From NCBI GenBank assembly GCA_016841825.1, contig JAENYK010000003.1, positions 346,206 through 410,205 of the forward strand: DNA of 64,000 nucleotides, written 5' to 3'. How positions within the stretch are numbered: position 1 is the first letter of the stretch; each line of letters opens with the position of its first letter. Positions 26,571-35,369 of this stretch are shown piece after piece. A program made the position numbers and the translations under genes. Under the pieces are notes generated by a model. It saw nothing but the letters and a program-made list of their open reading frames with translations, was not told the DNA's origin and did no database searches. The stretch is from Halothermothrix sp. (lineage in GTDB: Bacteria; Bacillota; Halanaerobiia; DY22613).

Positions 26571-28268
26571 TCATCTGTCAATCGTTTTATTGAAAACACG
26601 AACTTTTTTATTATAATCAGTCGCTTCATCATTGAATTTATCGACCTCATATCCAGCATCGTAAATTTCCCAAATTTTTAATCCACCGAGTAAGACCCAT
26701 GGCAAGACCTGAATTATTCCATCTTCAGGGTTAATTAAAGCTAGTGCCAATAGAACTCCTTCACCAGCCAGAAAACCAAAACCTTTAGGCCACCAATTTT
26801 CAGCATAAATATGCCCTGCTGAAGGAATCACCGCTGCCCACAACATCGCCTCACCTTCGGATTTCATGTCTAAAATCTCTTTTCGAATCCTATCTGGCTC
26901 TAAGTAATTCAAAGTCCAATAAATTTCTGTATTCCATAGATCATCATTAGTTTCCAGATAATCAACGACTCGCTTCCCGACAAAATCTCTAATCATTGGG
27001 TTAGCTCCTAAATCTAAGAGAAGGTTAATCACATCCGCATTCTTAGTATTCTCAACCGTATACATTAGTGCTGTTTTCCCGGTTACAGGGTGTTGCTCAT
27101 TAACACGTGCACCTTTTTCGATCAACCCCTGAAAAATCATTGAGTTATTAGAATATTTACCGGCGATCATTAAGGGTGTTAAGCCAAGAATATCTGCTTG
27201 GTTAGGATCAACCCCATAATCTAATAACTCCAGAACCGTTTTCTCTTTATCAGCTTTTACCCCATAGCTAAGAGCAGTCATCCCTATATTATCAGCAGCG
27301 TCTAACTCAGCACCTAATTCTACAAGATACCTAATTATCATTAAATCATCTAAATTATTTACTGCATAGATTAATGGAGTCATCCCTTTTTTATCTGTTT
27401 GATTCACTTTCGCACCATTGTGTATAAGAATTGTTACCTCATCAAGTTCAGCTTGATTATCCAATGCTACCATTAAGACTGATTGACCATCACTGTTTGC
27501 AATATCCACACCAGCACCTGCTCTAATTAGTTTCTTCATTAATTTCAGGTCAGGTTTCTCTACTGAATACATCAAAGCAGTCCAACCATTGTCATCTCTA
27601 ATATCCACGTCGGCTCCTGCCCTCAGTAAGATTTCTACTACCTCCATGTTCCGATAATTCGTCATCATTTCCAACATCAGTGGAGTGATACCCTTCTTAT
27701 TTCGAATATTAACATTAGAACCCGCATTAACCAGGGATTTGATTAAATTTGGACGAAATCCGTTCTGGATCGCAATCATTAATACAGTCTCACCATGTTT
27801 GTTTTGAACGTTAATGTTAGCGCCAGCATATAAAAGTTTTGATAAAAGTGTTCCGTTCTTACTCAGTAAAGCCAACATCAGTGCAGTGTTACCATTATCG
27901 TTCCTCGCATTTAAGTTGGCACCCAGATAGATTAACTCTTCAACTGCCTGATAGTTGTCTGCGACCACTCCATGCATCAAAGCGGTCCAATCATCATAAT
28001 CGGTCTTGTTTAGATACGCCCCACCGTTTACTAATGCTGTAATGACACCATAATTAGTGTTCTCCTTTGCTGCAACCATTAAGGGGGTCATCCCGGATAC
28101 TGTTTGGTTAATATCCACACCTATTTGGATTACAGCATTTATCTCTTCAGCAGTTCCCGTTTTGCAAAGTTCATAAAACTCCTGAAAATCCATCGCCGAT
28201 ACTGTAAAAGAGATTAAAAACACCATCATAACCATGCTAATAAGTACAGAAGATTTAAACCTAATCAT
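26571..28268 (-). CDS. Secreted/envelope ankyrin-repeat protein with C-terminal DUF5683-like hydrophobic domain
   Basis: A 565-residue exported protein. A signal peptide occupies residues 1-25 (cleavage near TVSA-M). About eleven ankyrin repeats follow from residue 30 to 440, recognisable by repeated 'G-x-T-P/A-L-M-x-A' and 'L-x-x-G-A-x-x-x' patterns such as 'NDNGNTALMLALLSKNGTLL' and 'KKGMTPLIYAVNNLDDL'. The last 110 residues contain hydrophobic helices ('WPKGFGFLAGEGVLLALALI', 'VLPWVLLGGLKIWEIYDAGY') with the look of DUF5683-type domains. It would place a protein-binding ankyrin stack outside the cytoplasmic membrane. The ATG at 28268 has a good AGGAGGTGA upstream. Binding partner unknown. 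Confidence 0.82.
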   Translation of the reverse strand: MIRFKSSVLISMVMMVFLISFTVSAMDFQEFYELCKTGTAEEINAVIQIGVDINQTVSGMTPLMVAAKENTNYGVITALVNGGAYLNKTDYDDWTALMHGVVADNYQAVEELIYLGANLNARNDNGNTALMLALLSKNGTLLSKLLYAGANINVQNKHGETVLMIAIQNGFRPNLIKSLVNAGSNVNIRNKKGITPLMLEMMTNYRNMEVVEILLRAGADVDIRDDNGWTALMYSVEKPDLKLMKKLIRAGAGVDIANSDGQSVLMVALDNQAELDEVTILIHNGAKVNQTDKKGMTPLIYAVNNLDDLMIIRYLVELGAELDAADNIGMTALSYGVKADKEKTVLELLDYGVDPNQADILGLTPLMIAGKYSNNSMIFQGLIEKGARVNEQHPVTGKTALMYTVENTKNADVINLLLDLGANPMIRDFVGKRVVDYLETNDDLWNTEIYWTLNYLEPDRIRKEILDMKSEGEAMLWAAVIPSAGHIYAENWWPKGFGFLAGEGVLLALALINPEDGIIQVLPWVLLGGLKIWEIYDAGYEVDKFNDEATDYNKKVRVFNKTIDR

Positions 28269-28412
28269 ACCTCACCTCCAAAAAGAATTCTTCTACTGTT
28301 ATTATATCAAAAAACGTTTGATAAAGAAACCCGTTATCCTCTTTAGAAGAATTATCCTTTATAGATAGCCAGCATTTCCGATACCGCTACAGATCCTGAT
28401 AATTCAGCAGAT

Positions 28413-28446
28413 CTCCAGAAACTTTACAAAAGTAAAATTTCTGGAG
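28413..28446. repeat. Hairpin between the hydrolase and ankyrin genes
   Basis: ctccagaaactttac pairs over 15 bp with gtaaaatttctggag (one G-T pair) around a 4-nt loop. No T run follows on the minus strand, so it may be a weak terminator or an mRNA-stabilising hairpin. Confidence 0.55.
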
Positions 28447-28522
28447 ACGAGAAGTATGATGGCAAGTGATAATAATCCCTCTCAATTATCTCCTGAGCTA
28501 AATTGTCACAAAACTACCCAAA

Positions 28523-29551
28523 CTAATTCTCAAACCCAGCCAATCCCTGTACCCACTTATCAATCTCATCTGGTACTGCCTGAGCAAAAATAACTCCACC
28601 AACATAATACAGTTGATGAATCATGTTATTTACGTAAACAATCTGCAGATCTTTTTTATGCTCCTTCAGATAAGAACTTTCCTCCTGCAAAATTTCCGCA
28701 GGGCAAAGCATATCTGTGGTACCATTCACGATCAAAACAGGGGTGTCCATCTCAATGATCTGTTTGGGAACATCTATCGTCAATTCCTGCCAGCGTTCCA
28801 TAAATGGCAGTGATGCTCCCAAGATACTACCGTCTTCAGGGAAAGTGCCATTGTCAGCCATCGCAAAAGCTGTACGAATCTGCTCTAACATCTCTTTCGT
28901 TTGGTTTATGGTATCAGTAAATTGACCTAGTTGATTATATTTCTGATAATACTCAATCTGATACTCTAACTGAAAGGTCGTCTGTTCTCTAATCGGCAGC
29001 AAACCTGGCGCCAGAAGCACTGCTCCTGCCAGATTTTTCTCTTTTGCGATAATGGGTCCAAAAGAAGCACCCTGACTGTGTCCAACTAAAATTACATGAT
29101 TTTGATCAACTTCAGGAACTGATTTTAAATAGTCAATAGCCGCTCTAGCATCATTAATAAAATAAGCAGGCATTACTTTATCAAATTCTTCCTTATTATA
29201 GCCATTCTGCAGCATGGTATAACTTCTCTTGTCATATCTCAAAACAATATAACCTTTCTTTAATAAAGATTCAGCCAATTCTTTGAAAGGCTTTAAGGTA
29301 AGACCACCGGTCTGCAAAGTCTCATCGCGATCATTTGGACCAGAACCATGTACCAAAAGCATTGCCGGAAGTTTTTCATCTTTCCTATGCTCGGGAATAT
29401 TCAGAGTTCCATACAAAGTATATCCGTCATTACTAACGAATATAATCTCCCGTTCCTCTGCTGGCACTTTATCGGATGCAGATCCGACAGCTGTTCCAAA
29501 GATTAAAACCAATAATAAACATACGACACTAAAGAGTTTTTTAGATCTCAT
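28523..29551 (-). CDS. Secreted alpha/beta hydrolase
   Basis: A 342-residue hydrolase with an N-terminal signal peptide (hydrophobic stretch LFSVVCLLLVLIFGTAVG, then SASD). The fold signatures are 'LLVHGSGPNDRDETL' (oxyanion HG), the nucleophile elbow GHSQG in 'VILVGHSQGASFGP', an aspartate in 'DTPVLIVNGTTDMLCP', and a late histidine in 'NNMIHQLYYVG'. This is the serine hydrolase triad S-D-H of peptidase S9/esterase-like proteins. The ATG at 29551 has GAGGAAG 8 nt upstream; a GTG at 29560 is too close to that site. Exported location is read from the signal peptide. Substrate cannot be deduced. Confidence 0.85.
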   Translation of the reverse strand: MRSKKLFSVVCLLLVLIFGTAVGSASDKVPAEEREIIFVSNDGYTLYGTLNIPEHRKDEKLPAMLLVHGSGPNDRDETLQTGGLTLKPFKELAESLLKKGYIVLRYDKRSYTMLQNGYNKEEFDKVMPAYFINDARAAIDYLKSVPEVDQNHVILVGHSQGASFGPIIAKEKNLAGAVLLAPGLLPIREQTTFQLEYQIEYYQKYNQLGQFTDTINQTKEMLEQIRTAFAMADNGTFPEDGSILGASLPFMERWQELTIDVPKQIIEMDTPVLIVNGTTDMLCPAEILQEESSYLKEHKKDLQIVYVNNMIHQLYYVGGVIFAQAVPDEIDKWVQGLAGFEN

Positions 29552-29647
29552 TTTATTCACTTCCTCACTTATAGTAAACTCTTCTCATATATATTCTTCA
29601 CTGCCAATATTCATGTTCGATGTTCATCTTAACAACACAGAATAATC

Positions 29648-30733
29648 CTAAACTATCAGAAACAACCCCACAAGTAAAATTACAATTCCCCCGAAGAACA
29701 GCCAGGCATGGGGCTTCGCAAAATTCAATGTGTAACCTACACCAAAACGTTTCTCAACCCAGACCGAAGAATCCTGGGGGTTGCAATAGAACAATCCAAA
29801 TTTCCAATATTTGTTGTCATCTCTAACCAGTTCTTTCTGAGCTTGCTGCCCTGAGTGACTTTGTTCTTTAATTCTATCATCTACTTTTATTCGACTGCCG
29901 CCTTGCCCCATTTTAACTGCCAACACAATAGGTGGGATAATCACCACTGGTACGAAAATGACATTTACTAAAATAGTAAGAGCGTTCTGAGGTATGACCA
30001 ACGTAATGGTTAATAACTGAAAGAAAAATAATACATTTAATACAATCGCCAGATAAACTACTATCTGACTAACCCCTTTTTTGAACTTTTCATTCCTGAT
30101 CTTTGCTTCCCGTAAATCCGAACCACTCAGTTCTTGTTTCGCCCGATGAATAGTCATAAACACATAGAACATTATAATTGTAGTCATCAGATTAATTCCG
30201 GGAAGTAGTGCTAAATTTTTCAGATTCTTCTCCTCATAACCTGTTACATTTCCCTGTAGGTCATATCTCATTGGTATCTGATCGGGTAATTGATCATATC
30301 TCACATAGAGCAGAACTCCAGAAGCGATGATAAACAACACAGGAATTAAAAACCACAACACTGACACCCCACTATTTTGAGTATCAATGGAGACAATCAC
30401 TCTATTTTCTGGACTTATCTCCTGCTTATGACTTTCAAAGAATTGTCTTGCCTTGCGACGCGTATAATAAAAATTCAGATAACTAACCACAATATACAGC
30501 ACAGGTATAATTCCTACTCGACTCACAGAGCCAGCTATGAACAGCCAGCTAAGAAGTGTAATTATTATCAGGCTAACAGAGGTATTTAAAGTATACTGCC
30601 GCTTCAGCTGCCTGGCTTCTGGACTATTACCCAATCTCTGCCCAACCCGATAACCGAATAAAATATCCTGTTTGCTATAATAAGGTGTAAAAGATAATAT
30701 ACCTAATAATAAAAGCATTAATATAACATCCAT
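29648..30733 (-). CDS. DUF1648/DUF5808-type integral membrane protein
   Basis: A 361-residue polytopic membrane protein. It has hydrophobic segments near the N-terminus, at about 60-110, 130-150, 190-215, 230-290 and at the C-terminus. The central motif 'LPDQIPMRYDLQGNVTGYEEK' is the DUF1648 signature and the C-terminal 'WKFGLFYCNPQDSSVWVEKRFGVGYTLNF' fits DUF5808. Related proteins such as SdpI are immunity or signal-transducing membrane proteins. It is 72 bp downstream of a GntR/YtrA-type repressor on the same strand and lies in the same operator-controlled unit, an arrangement common for this family. I infer a role in envelope stress or antimicrobial immunity, at low confidence. Confidence 0.8.
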   Translation of the reverse strand: MDVILMLLLLGILSFTPYYSKQDILFGYRVGQRLGNSPEARQLKRQYTLNTSVSLIIITLLSWLFIAGSVSRVGIIPVLYIVVSYLNFYYTRRKARQFFESHKQEISPENRVIVSIDTQNSGVSVLWFLIPVLFIIASGVLLYVRYDQLPDQIPMRYDLQGNVTGYEEKNLKNLALLPGINLMTTIIMFYVFMTIHRAKQELSGSDLREAKIRNEKFKKGVSQIVVYLAIVLNVLFFFQLLTITLVIPQNALTILVNVIFVPVVIIPPIVLAVKMGQGGSRIKVDDRIKEQSHSGQQAQKELVRDDNKYWKFGLFYCNPQDSSVWVEKRFGVGYTLNFAKPHAWLFFGGIVILLVGLFLIV

Positions 30734-30805
30734 TACGCATCTCCTCCTTTTTAATTACCCAATATCGATCCTGGTAACCTAACCTCCAACTCCAATCCAT
30801 TATCG

Positions 30806-31180
30806 CTAATAGTTTTCCAAAATCTCAGCAAACATCTCCCGCAAATCTTCCTTCGATAGATGGAAACACAATCCACTGGCCACCAGAATCTCCAGATCAT
30901 CTCTGAGCTTCTCAACCAGCTCCGGTGACATAATTCGCTTGTCCTCATCAGCTATAACCACGCCTTTGCGACGATGAACATTGATTATTCCCTGCTGTTT
31001 GAGTAAATTATATGCTTTGACCACAGTGTTTTTATCGACCCCAATATCTGAGGATAATTGTCGAACAGATGGTAACTCCTCTCCTGACTGTAGATCTCCC
31101 CTACTAATTCCTTTAACAATTTGATTGTAGATCTGTACATAGATCGGCTGCTCTGATTCCAGTTCAATCTCCAAAAACAT
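30806..31180 (-). CDS. GntR-family regulator, YtrA subfamily
   Basis: A 124-residue repressor. The N-terminal winged helix is typical ('IYVQIYNQIVKGISRGDL', 'LPSVRQLSSDIGVDKNTVVK', 'GIINVHRRKGVVI'), and the short C-terminal helical tail (about 50 residues) is the YtrA type rather than a metabolite-binding domain. The ATG at 31180 has GGGGGAA 6 nt upstream. Immediately upstream sits a perfect 17-bp inverted repeat that overlaps the -10 of a strong promoter, so autorepression is very likely. It is co-oriented with the DUF1648 membrane protein downstream. Confidence 0.92.
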   Translation of the reverse strand: MFLEIELESEQPIYVQIYNQIVKGISRGDLQSGEELPSVRQLSSDIGVDKNTVVKAYNLLKQQGIINVHRRKGVVIADEDKRIMSPELVEKLRDDLEILVASGLCFHLSKEDLREMFAEILENY

Positions 31181-31200
31181 AATTATTCCCCCATATTAAA

Positions 31201-31243
31201 AGTGTCCTATCTGTACTGCTTATTATAGTACAGATAGGACACT
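31201..31243 (-). promoter_or_regulatory. Operator: perfect 17-bp inverted repeat, probably bound by the GntR regulator
   Basis: agtgtcctatctgtact at 31201-31217 is the exact reverse complement of 31227-31243, with a 9-bp spacer. The repeat covers the -10 and most of the spacer of the promoter. YtrA-type repressors use AGTGT...ACACT-like operators, which fits the outer bases here. Confidence 0.85.
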
Positions 31244-31250
31244 TTGTCAA
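31222..31250 (-). promoter_or_regulatory. Consensus vegetative promoter of the gntR operon
   Basis: TTGACA at 31250-31245, exactly 17 nt, TATAAT at 31227-31222 on the minus strand: a perfect consensus whose activity must depend on the overlapping operator. Confidence 0.9.
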
Positions 31251-31333
31251 CTTAAGTTATCGTGAACATACATCAGATAAATCACACTGTAGTAAGTACC
31301 TATACGGAGAAGCTTCTTCAATTCCCTCCCATA

Positions 31334-31368
31334 CTACAAAGTTCCAGAATCAGTCTGGAATTTTGTAG
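31334..31368 (-). terminator. Hairpin after the GH94 gene, possible terminator
   Basis: ctacaaagttccaga pairs with tctggaattttgtag over 15 bp with one G-T pair and a 5-nt loop, 17 bp beyond the stop codon at 31385. The T tract is poor. Confidence 0.55.
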
Positions 31369-31384
31369 ATATTTCTTTTGGAAT

Positions 31385-34300
31385 CTAAAGAAATCTTACT
31401 TGAACATGATGAATCTTTCCATCCATAAATAAGGGGATTTTTGAATTCTGACAAACTGCACCATCGAGCCATATCTCCACCGACTGATCCATAATTCGCG
31501 AAAAGCCTTCAGGTTTTGTTATCTCAATCTCGTACCTGGCACTCCCGGTTCGGAGCAGCACCTTAACTCTGGTCAATTTACCTTCCAATATTGGATCTAA
31601 CTGCAGTCCTTCTCCGGTGAACTCAATCCCCAATGCTGATACCATTGATAACCAAAACCAGGTAGCAGTGCCACTCAAAATCGGTCCCATATTTTCACCA
31701 GTCTCGCCATTGTTATACTGTGTGCAAAAACGGGGATTACCACAGATCCTATATGGATCTTTCAGAGTATGATATGGTCTAACCTGATCGATCACCTCAT
31801 AGGCTAATGCCCATAATTGTTCAGCCAGTTCACGATCCTTAACTTCCCTTGCGGATTTTAACAGAGCAGCTACTGCCATCATACAGGCATGTTTAAACAC
31901 TCCCCCATTCTCCCGATCACCCAGAAAATACTGAGCAGAAGGCACATTATCACTAATCTTGCCATAATTTACTGGTGTGCATAATTTAAGCCCATATGGG
32001 GTCTTCAAATAAGCTATAATCACATTCAACATAATTCTGATCTGTTCTTCGGTAGCGACTCCTGCTAAGACCGACCAACTAAAGGAATTGAGAAAATATG
32101 TCCCATCAATCTCTGAATCCAGCGACAATCCATCTCCCCCGGCACCCAGAAAACTATAACCTCCAGCCAGAGGGCGATTAAAAAGAGTTCTCGCAAAAAA
32201 GTCACCTCGCCAGGCATAACGCTGTAGATTATTCACCAATTCACTCCGCCAATCCTTCATCTGTAGTGCATATTCTGTATCTTTTTTGACCTCAGCCCAA
32301 TCACATACTGCATCCAGAGCCACCTTTAAGAGAAATCCATTCAGCACACTCTCAGTATACTCACTGGCAAATGGTTGTTCTCCCGGAGAAGCACCTGTTT
32401 TCTCCAATTGTTTCCGATATAACCGTTCCTTTTCACATCCATCTATATGATCTGGATCAAGTTTGAGACAATCATTCCAATCGGCATAATCCAATAATGG
32501 TAAACCATGTTTACCAATTGATATCCGGGATGAATAACAGACTACTGCCTGAACCGCCTGATAGATGCTTCTCTTCCGAATCGGCTCAGTTTCGGCTATC
32601 GGAACCACTTCTTCCAGAAAAGAAAAATCATCAGTCAACTTTAGATATCGGTCTACTGCCTGGACGAACCACAAAGCATCATCAGACCAGCGACCAGGTT
32701 CTTTACCTCTCCAGAAAAAATTATGATAAGCATAACCCAATTCAAAGATCATACTTCCCCATTCCTTGAGCAGAGACTTAACAAAATCATCTTCCCCCAT
32801 AGAGATAAAGAAATACATGGAGGCAAAGATATCCTGGATCTCCCGAAAACCAATCTCCCGATAGCCCTTCTGAGTCCAGGCAAAAGAACGGGATACAAAG
32901 CTCTGATACAAAATCTGGAATGGCAGATTATAGTTAAAATGTCCATCGACCAGATAATCGCCACTATTCACCTGAATAAAACTTCGATATTGCTCCAAAA
33001 AAGCCTTTTTCTCTTCTCTAATCTGCTCCAAAACCTGCGAGTTTAGGTTAACCTGCAAAAGATTTACAATCTCCCGCTGATAACTCTCCCATCCAGCAAA
33101 AATTGGGTTCCCTTTAGCTGAAACCAGCCCAGTAAAACAATCAACTATTACTTCAGTCCCGCCAGTCAGATTAAAATCGGTTGCTAAAGCAAAAAAATCT
33201 GGCCCTCTACGACTAAGCTGATTATCCAATAACCCCAATCCCTCTGGTCTCGCCAGACTACCTCTACCAATAAAACGATTATAATCTGTAGCAAACTCCT
33301 CCGGAAAACTGATCTCTTCTTCCCGGTGAATCAGCATACTAAAAAACCGGAAATCTTCCTGCAGATCAGGTGATTGATAATCAGCACCAATGGCTACAAC
33401 CCCATCCTGACCAGTCTTTAAGATTAAAGACTGGGAGATCAATGTAGTATATATCACATCCACTGACAGTTCACTGGCTTTAGCACTACCAAACATTCCT
33501 GTAGCTATCAACCTGATCTTTCTTTCCCCCAATCCCGAACTGAATAAGCGAACTCTTTGTACTTCCACCGCTAAAGGTTCACCAGTTCTCTGGGGAAGTA
33601 AGAAAATCTCTCTGACAACTCGTAAGCCTGAACGCAAATCATAAGTAATAACAGTATTATCAACCCCATGTACAGTTTCAACACGTATAACCTCTGGATC
33701 AAAAGGATTTGCCGAATAGAACAACAATTTACTTTCTTCCATCAGATAAAATTGGCGATTTGCCGGAAATCCATTCTCCTCGGGTCGTAAATCCCAGCGG
33801 GAAGCCAGAACCTGAGTTCCCGCATGAGAGCGAAAACTACCTCTACCCAGACCATCGACCACACTTTTGGGCATCGTCTGTAAAGGTCGGGAATAACCCA
33901 ATCGATTACCCAAAAGCAGATTAACAAAATAATGTGAACCTGGAGAGATCACCCGTGGATCAAACCGATGTTCTCCACACCCATTAATCTCTCCAGGCCA
34001 GGAGGAGACCTGATCAATCAGGTTAATCACTGTTTTACACACCAGTTTACCTTCTTCATTTATAGATTTTTCTTTCCAGCATCTTTGACCATCAGCAAAA
34101 TATAATTCCATCTCATCATTTCGATTAACAAATAAAATTGACAAACCTTGTCTAACACAATCCAGGCAGAATTCCCTGACTACCTGAATACCCAACATAA
34201 CCATAGAAATAGGTGCGTAAAAAGGCAATCCCGCAACTCCGATAACCCGCAGATTAAAAACATCGGTAAAACTTCCATCACAGATCTCTTCCTCTGCGAG

Positions 34301-34393
34301 TACTTCGGAAAAAATATTTTTCAACATATCAACAGGCCGCATCTTGCAATCTCTGGCTACCTCCCGCTTCACCTGCCCATAAGTAATCTTCAC
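31385..34393 (-). CDS. GH94-family glycoside phosphorylase, long form, specificity unassigned
   Basis: A 1002-residue phosphorylase-like enzyme. The catalytic (alpha/alpha)6 barrel shows 'GRWSDDALWFVQAVDRYL', then HGLPLLDYADWNDCL near residue 638, which places the general-acid aspartate as in cellobiose phosphorylase, and 'LSGTATWFWLSMVSALGI' near the end. It is about 200 residues longer than cellobiose phosphorylase because of an extended N-terminal beta-sandwich region. The length is in the range of cellodextrin or beta-1,2-oligoglucan phosphorylases. The GTG at 34393 follows AAGGGAG by 8 nt; that site lies within the last codons of the mutarotase gene, so the two are coupled. No signal peptide, so it acts on imported oligosaccharide in the cytoplasm, releasing glucose 1-phosphate. 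Confidence 0.82.
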   Translation of the reverse strand: MKITYGQVKREVARDCKMRPVDMLKNIFSEVLAEEEICDGSFTDVFNLRVIGVAGLPFYAPISMVMLGIQVVREFCLDCVRQGLSILFVNRNDEMELYFADGQRCWKEKSINEEGKLVCKTVINLIDQVSSWPGEINGCGEHRFDPRVISPGSHYFVNLLLGNRLGYSRPLQTMPKSVVDGLGRGSFRSHAGTQVLASRWDLRPEENGFPANRQFYLMEESKLLFYSANPFDPEVIRVETVHGVDNTVITYDLRSGLRVVREIFLLPQRTGEPLAVEVQRVRLFSSGLGERKIRLIATGMFGSAKASELSVDVIYTTLISQSLILKTGQDGVVAIGADYQSPDLQEDFRFFSMLIHREEEISFPEEFATDYNRFIGRGSLARPEGLGLLDNQLSRRGPDFFALATDFNLTGGTEVIVDCFTGLVSAKGNPIFAGWESYQREIVNLLQVNLNSQVLEQIREEKKAFLEQYRSFIQVNSGDYLVDGHFNYNLPFQILYQSFVSRSFAWTQKGYREIGFREIQDIFASMYFFISMGEDDFVKSLLKEWGSMIFELGYAYHNFFWRGKEPGRWSDDALWFVQAVDRYLKLTDDFSFLEEVVPIAETEPIRKRSIYQAVQAVVCYSSRISIGKHGLPLLDYADWNDCLKLDPDHIDGCEKERLYRKQLEKTGASPGEQPFASEYTESVLNGFLLKVALDAVCDWAEVKKDTEYALQMKDWRSELVNNLQRYAWRGDFFARTLFNRPLAGGYSFLGAGGDGLSLDSEIDGTYFLNSFSWSVLAGVATEEQIRIMLNVIIAYLKTPYGLKLCTPVNYGKISDNVPSAQYFLGDRENGGVFKHACMMAVAALLKSAREVKDRELAEQLWALAYEVIDQVRPYHTLKDPYRICGNPRFCTQYNNGETGENMGPILSGTATWFWLSMVSALGIEFTGEGLQLDPILEGKLTRVKVLLRTGSARYEIEITKPEGFSRIMDQSVEIWLDGAVCQNSKIPLFMDGKIHHVQVRFL

Positions 34394-34398
34394 TTCAT

Positions 34399-35364
34399 TC
34401 ACTCCCTTAAACTCTTCTGACCCCAAAAAATCTCCAGATACCACTCTTCTGACTCCCGTGACAAAAGAGAACTCACCTGTTTATTTTGGTAAGCCAGTTC
34501 TAATGAATCATAATATCCTGTACAGGGTTCAAGAGCACAGTTATAGTCTGCACCAATTCCTCCACCACCCTCAGTAACATAAAATCCGAGATAGGGGATC
34601 TTCTCTACTGGATATTCTACCTGATAGAGCAGCCCACTGCCCGGATAATATACGCCGACCCTTCCGGAGATTAACCTATCGACTACATACCATTTCTCTA
34701 CCTTTCTGGCAGTTTCAGGCTGAATACGATCTAACCTATATGGGTTACCCTGCAAATCCAGAGTTAGCGGATAAGGATGCACTGCTCCCCGTACTCCCAA
34801 AACTTTACTCTCAAACACATTTACCACCTGAGTGACGTCGGCAGGAAGCATTAATTCCAGATTTGGTTCACATTGAACTAAACCATGCATCGCCCAGATA
34901 TAAGAGAACTCTTCTTCACCCAGATTAGTCAATAGATAATCTATTCGCAAAGTGTGTGAATCTTTAAAGCTTATCCTCTTTTCCAAAGTATATGGTAACA
35001 ACTCACCCTCTACTCTTAATCTTACTTCTTCCCCCATAATTAGAACATCCCATGGAAGATACCAGACCTCACCATGATCTGGTAATTGCCTTCCCTGATA
35101 TACTCCTGACACCGGATAAATACAGGGATCAATCGTTGGAAACATCTCATCAAAACCACTAACATCGTAATTGAGAAATGAATCCCGCGGTTCAGGAAGA
35201 ACCAATTGCTCAACCTTTCGCTGAAAAAACAACTCTCTGCCTGTCTCCTTATCTTTCAATGAGACCAGCTTGCTTCCCAGTTCAGGTAAGAAGACTGCTG
35301 CCAGATGTTCCGACTCCATTATTACCGCCCTCAAACCCTTGTACTCCTTTTGAGAAATTACCAA
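34399..35364 (-). CDS. Aldose 1-epimerase-like (galactose mutarotase superfamily) protein
   Basis: A 321-residue beta-sandwich protein. Features include 'LAAVFLPELGSKLVSLKDKE' near the N-terminus, 'LPDHGEVWYLPWDVLI' with the mutarotase-type histidine, 'YIWAMHGLVQCEPN' with a second histidine, and 'GIGADYNCALEPCTGYYDSL', whose glutamate fits the catalytic base. Such proteins interconvert sugar anomers. It sits between two phosphorylases, which fits a need to supply the correct anomer or handle a product sugar. The start is a TTG at 35364, 5 bp after the upstream stop, with GGTGAG upstream. Substrate is inferred only. Confidence 0.78.
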   Translation of the reverse strand: MVISQKEYKGLRAVIMESEHLAAVFLPELGSKLVSLKDKETGRELFFQRKVEQLVLPEPRDSFLNYDVSGFDEMFPTIDPCIYPVSGVYQGRQLPDHGEVWYLPWDVLIMGEEVRLRVEGELLPYTLEKRISFKDSHTLRIDYLLTNLGEEEFSYIWAMHGLVQCEPNLELMLPADVTQVVNVFESKVLGVRGAVHPYPLTLDLQGNPYRLDRIQPETARKVEKWYVVDRLISGRVGVYYPGSGLLYQVEYPVEKIPYLGFYVTEGGGGIGADYNCALEPCTGYYDSLELAYQNKQVSSLLSRESEEWYLEIFWGQKSLRE

Positions 35365-35369
35365 CTATC

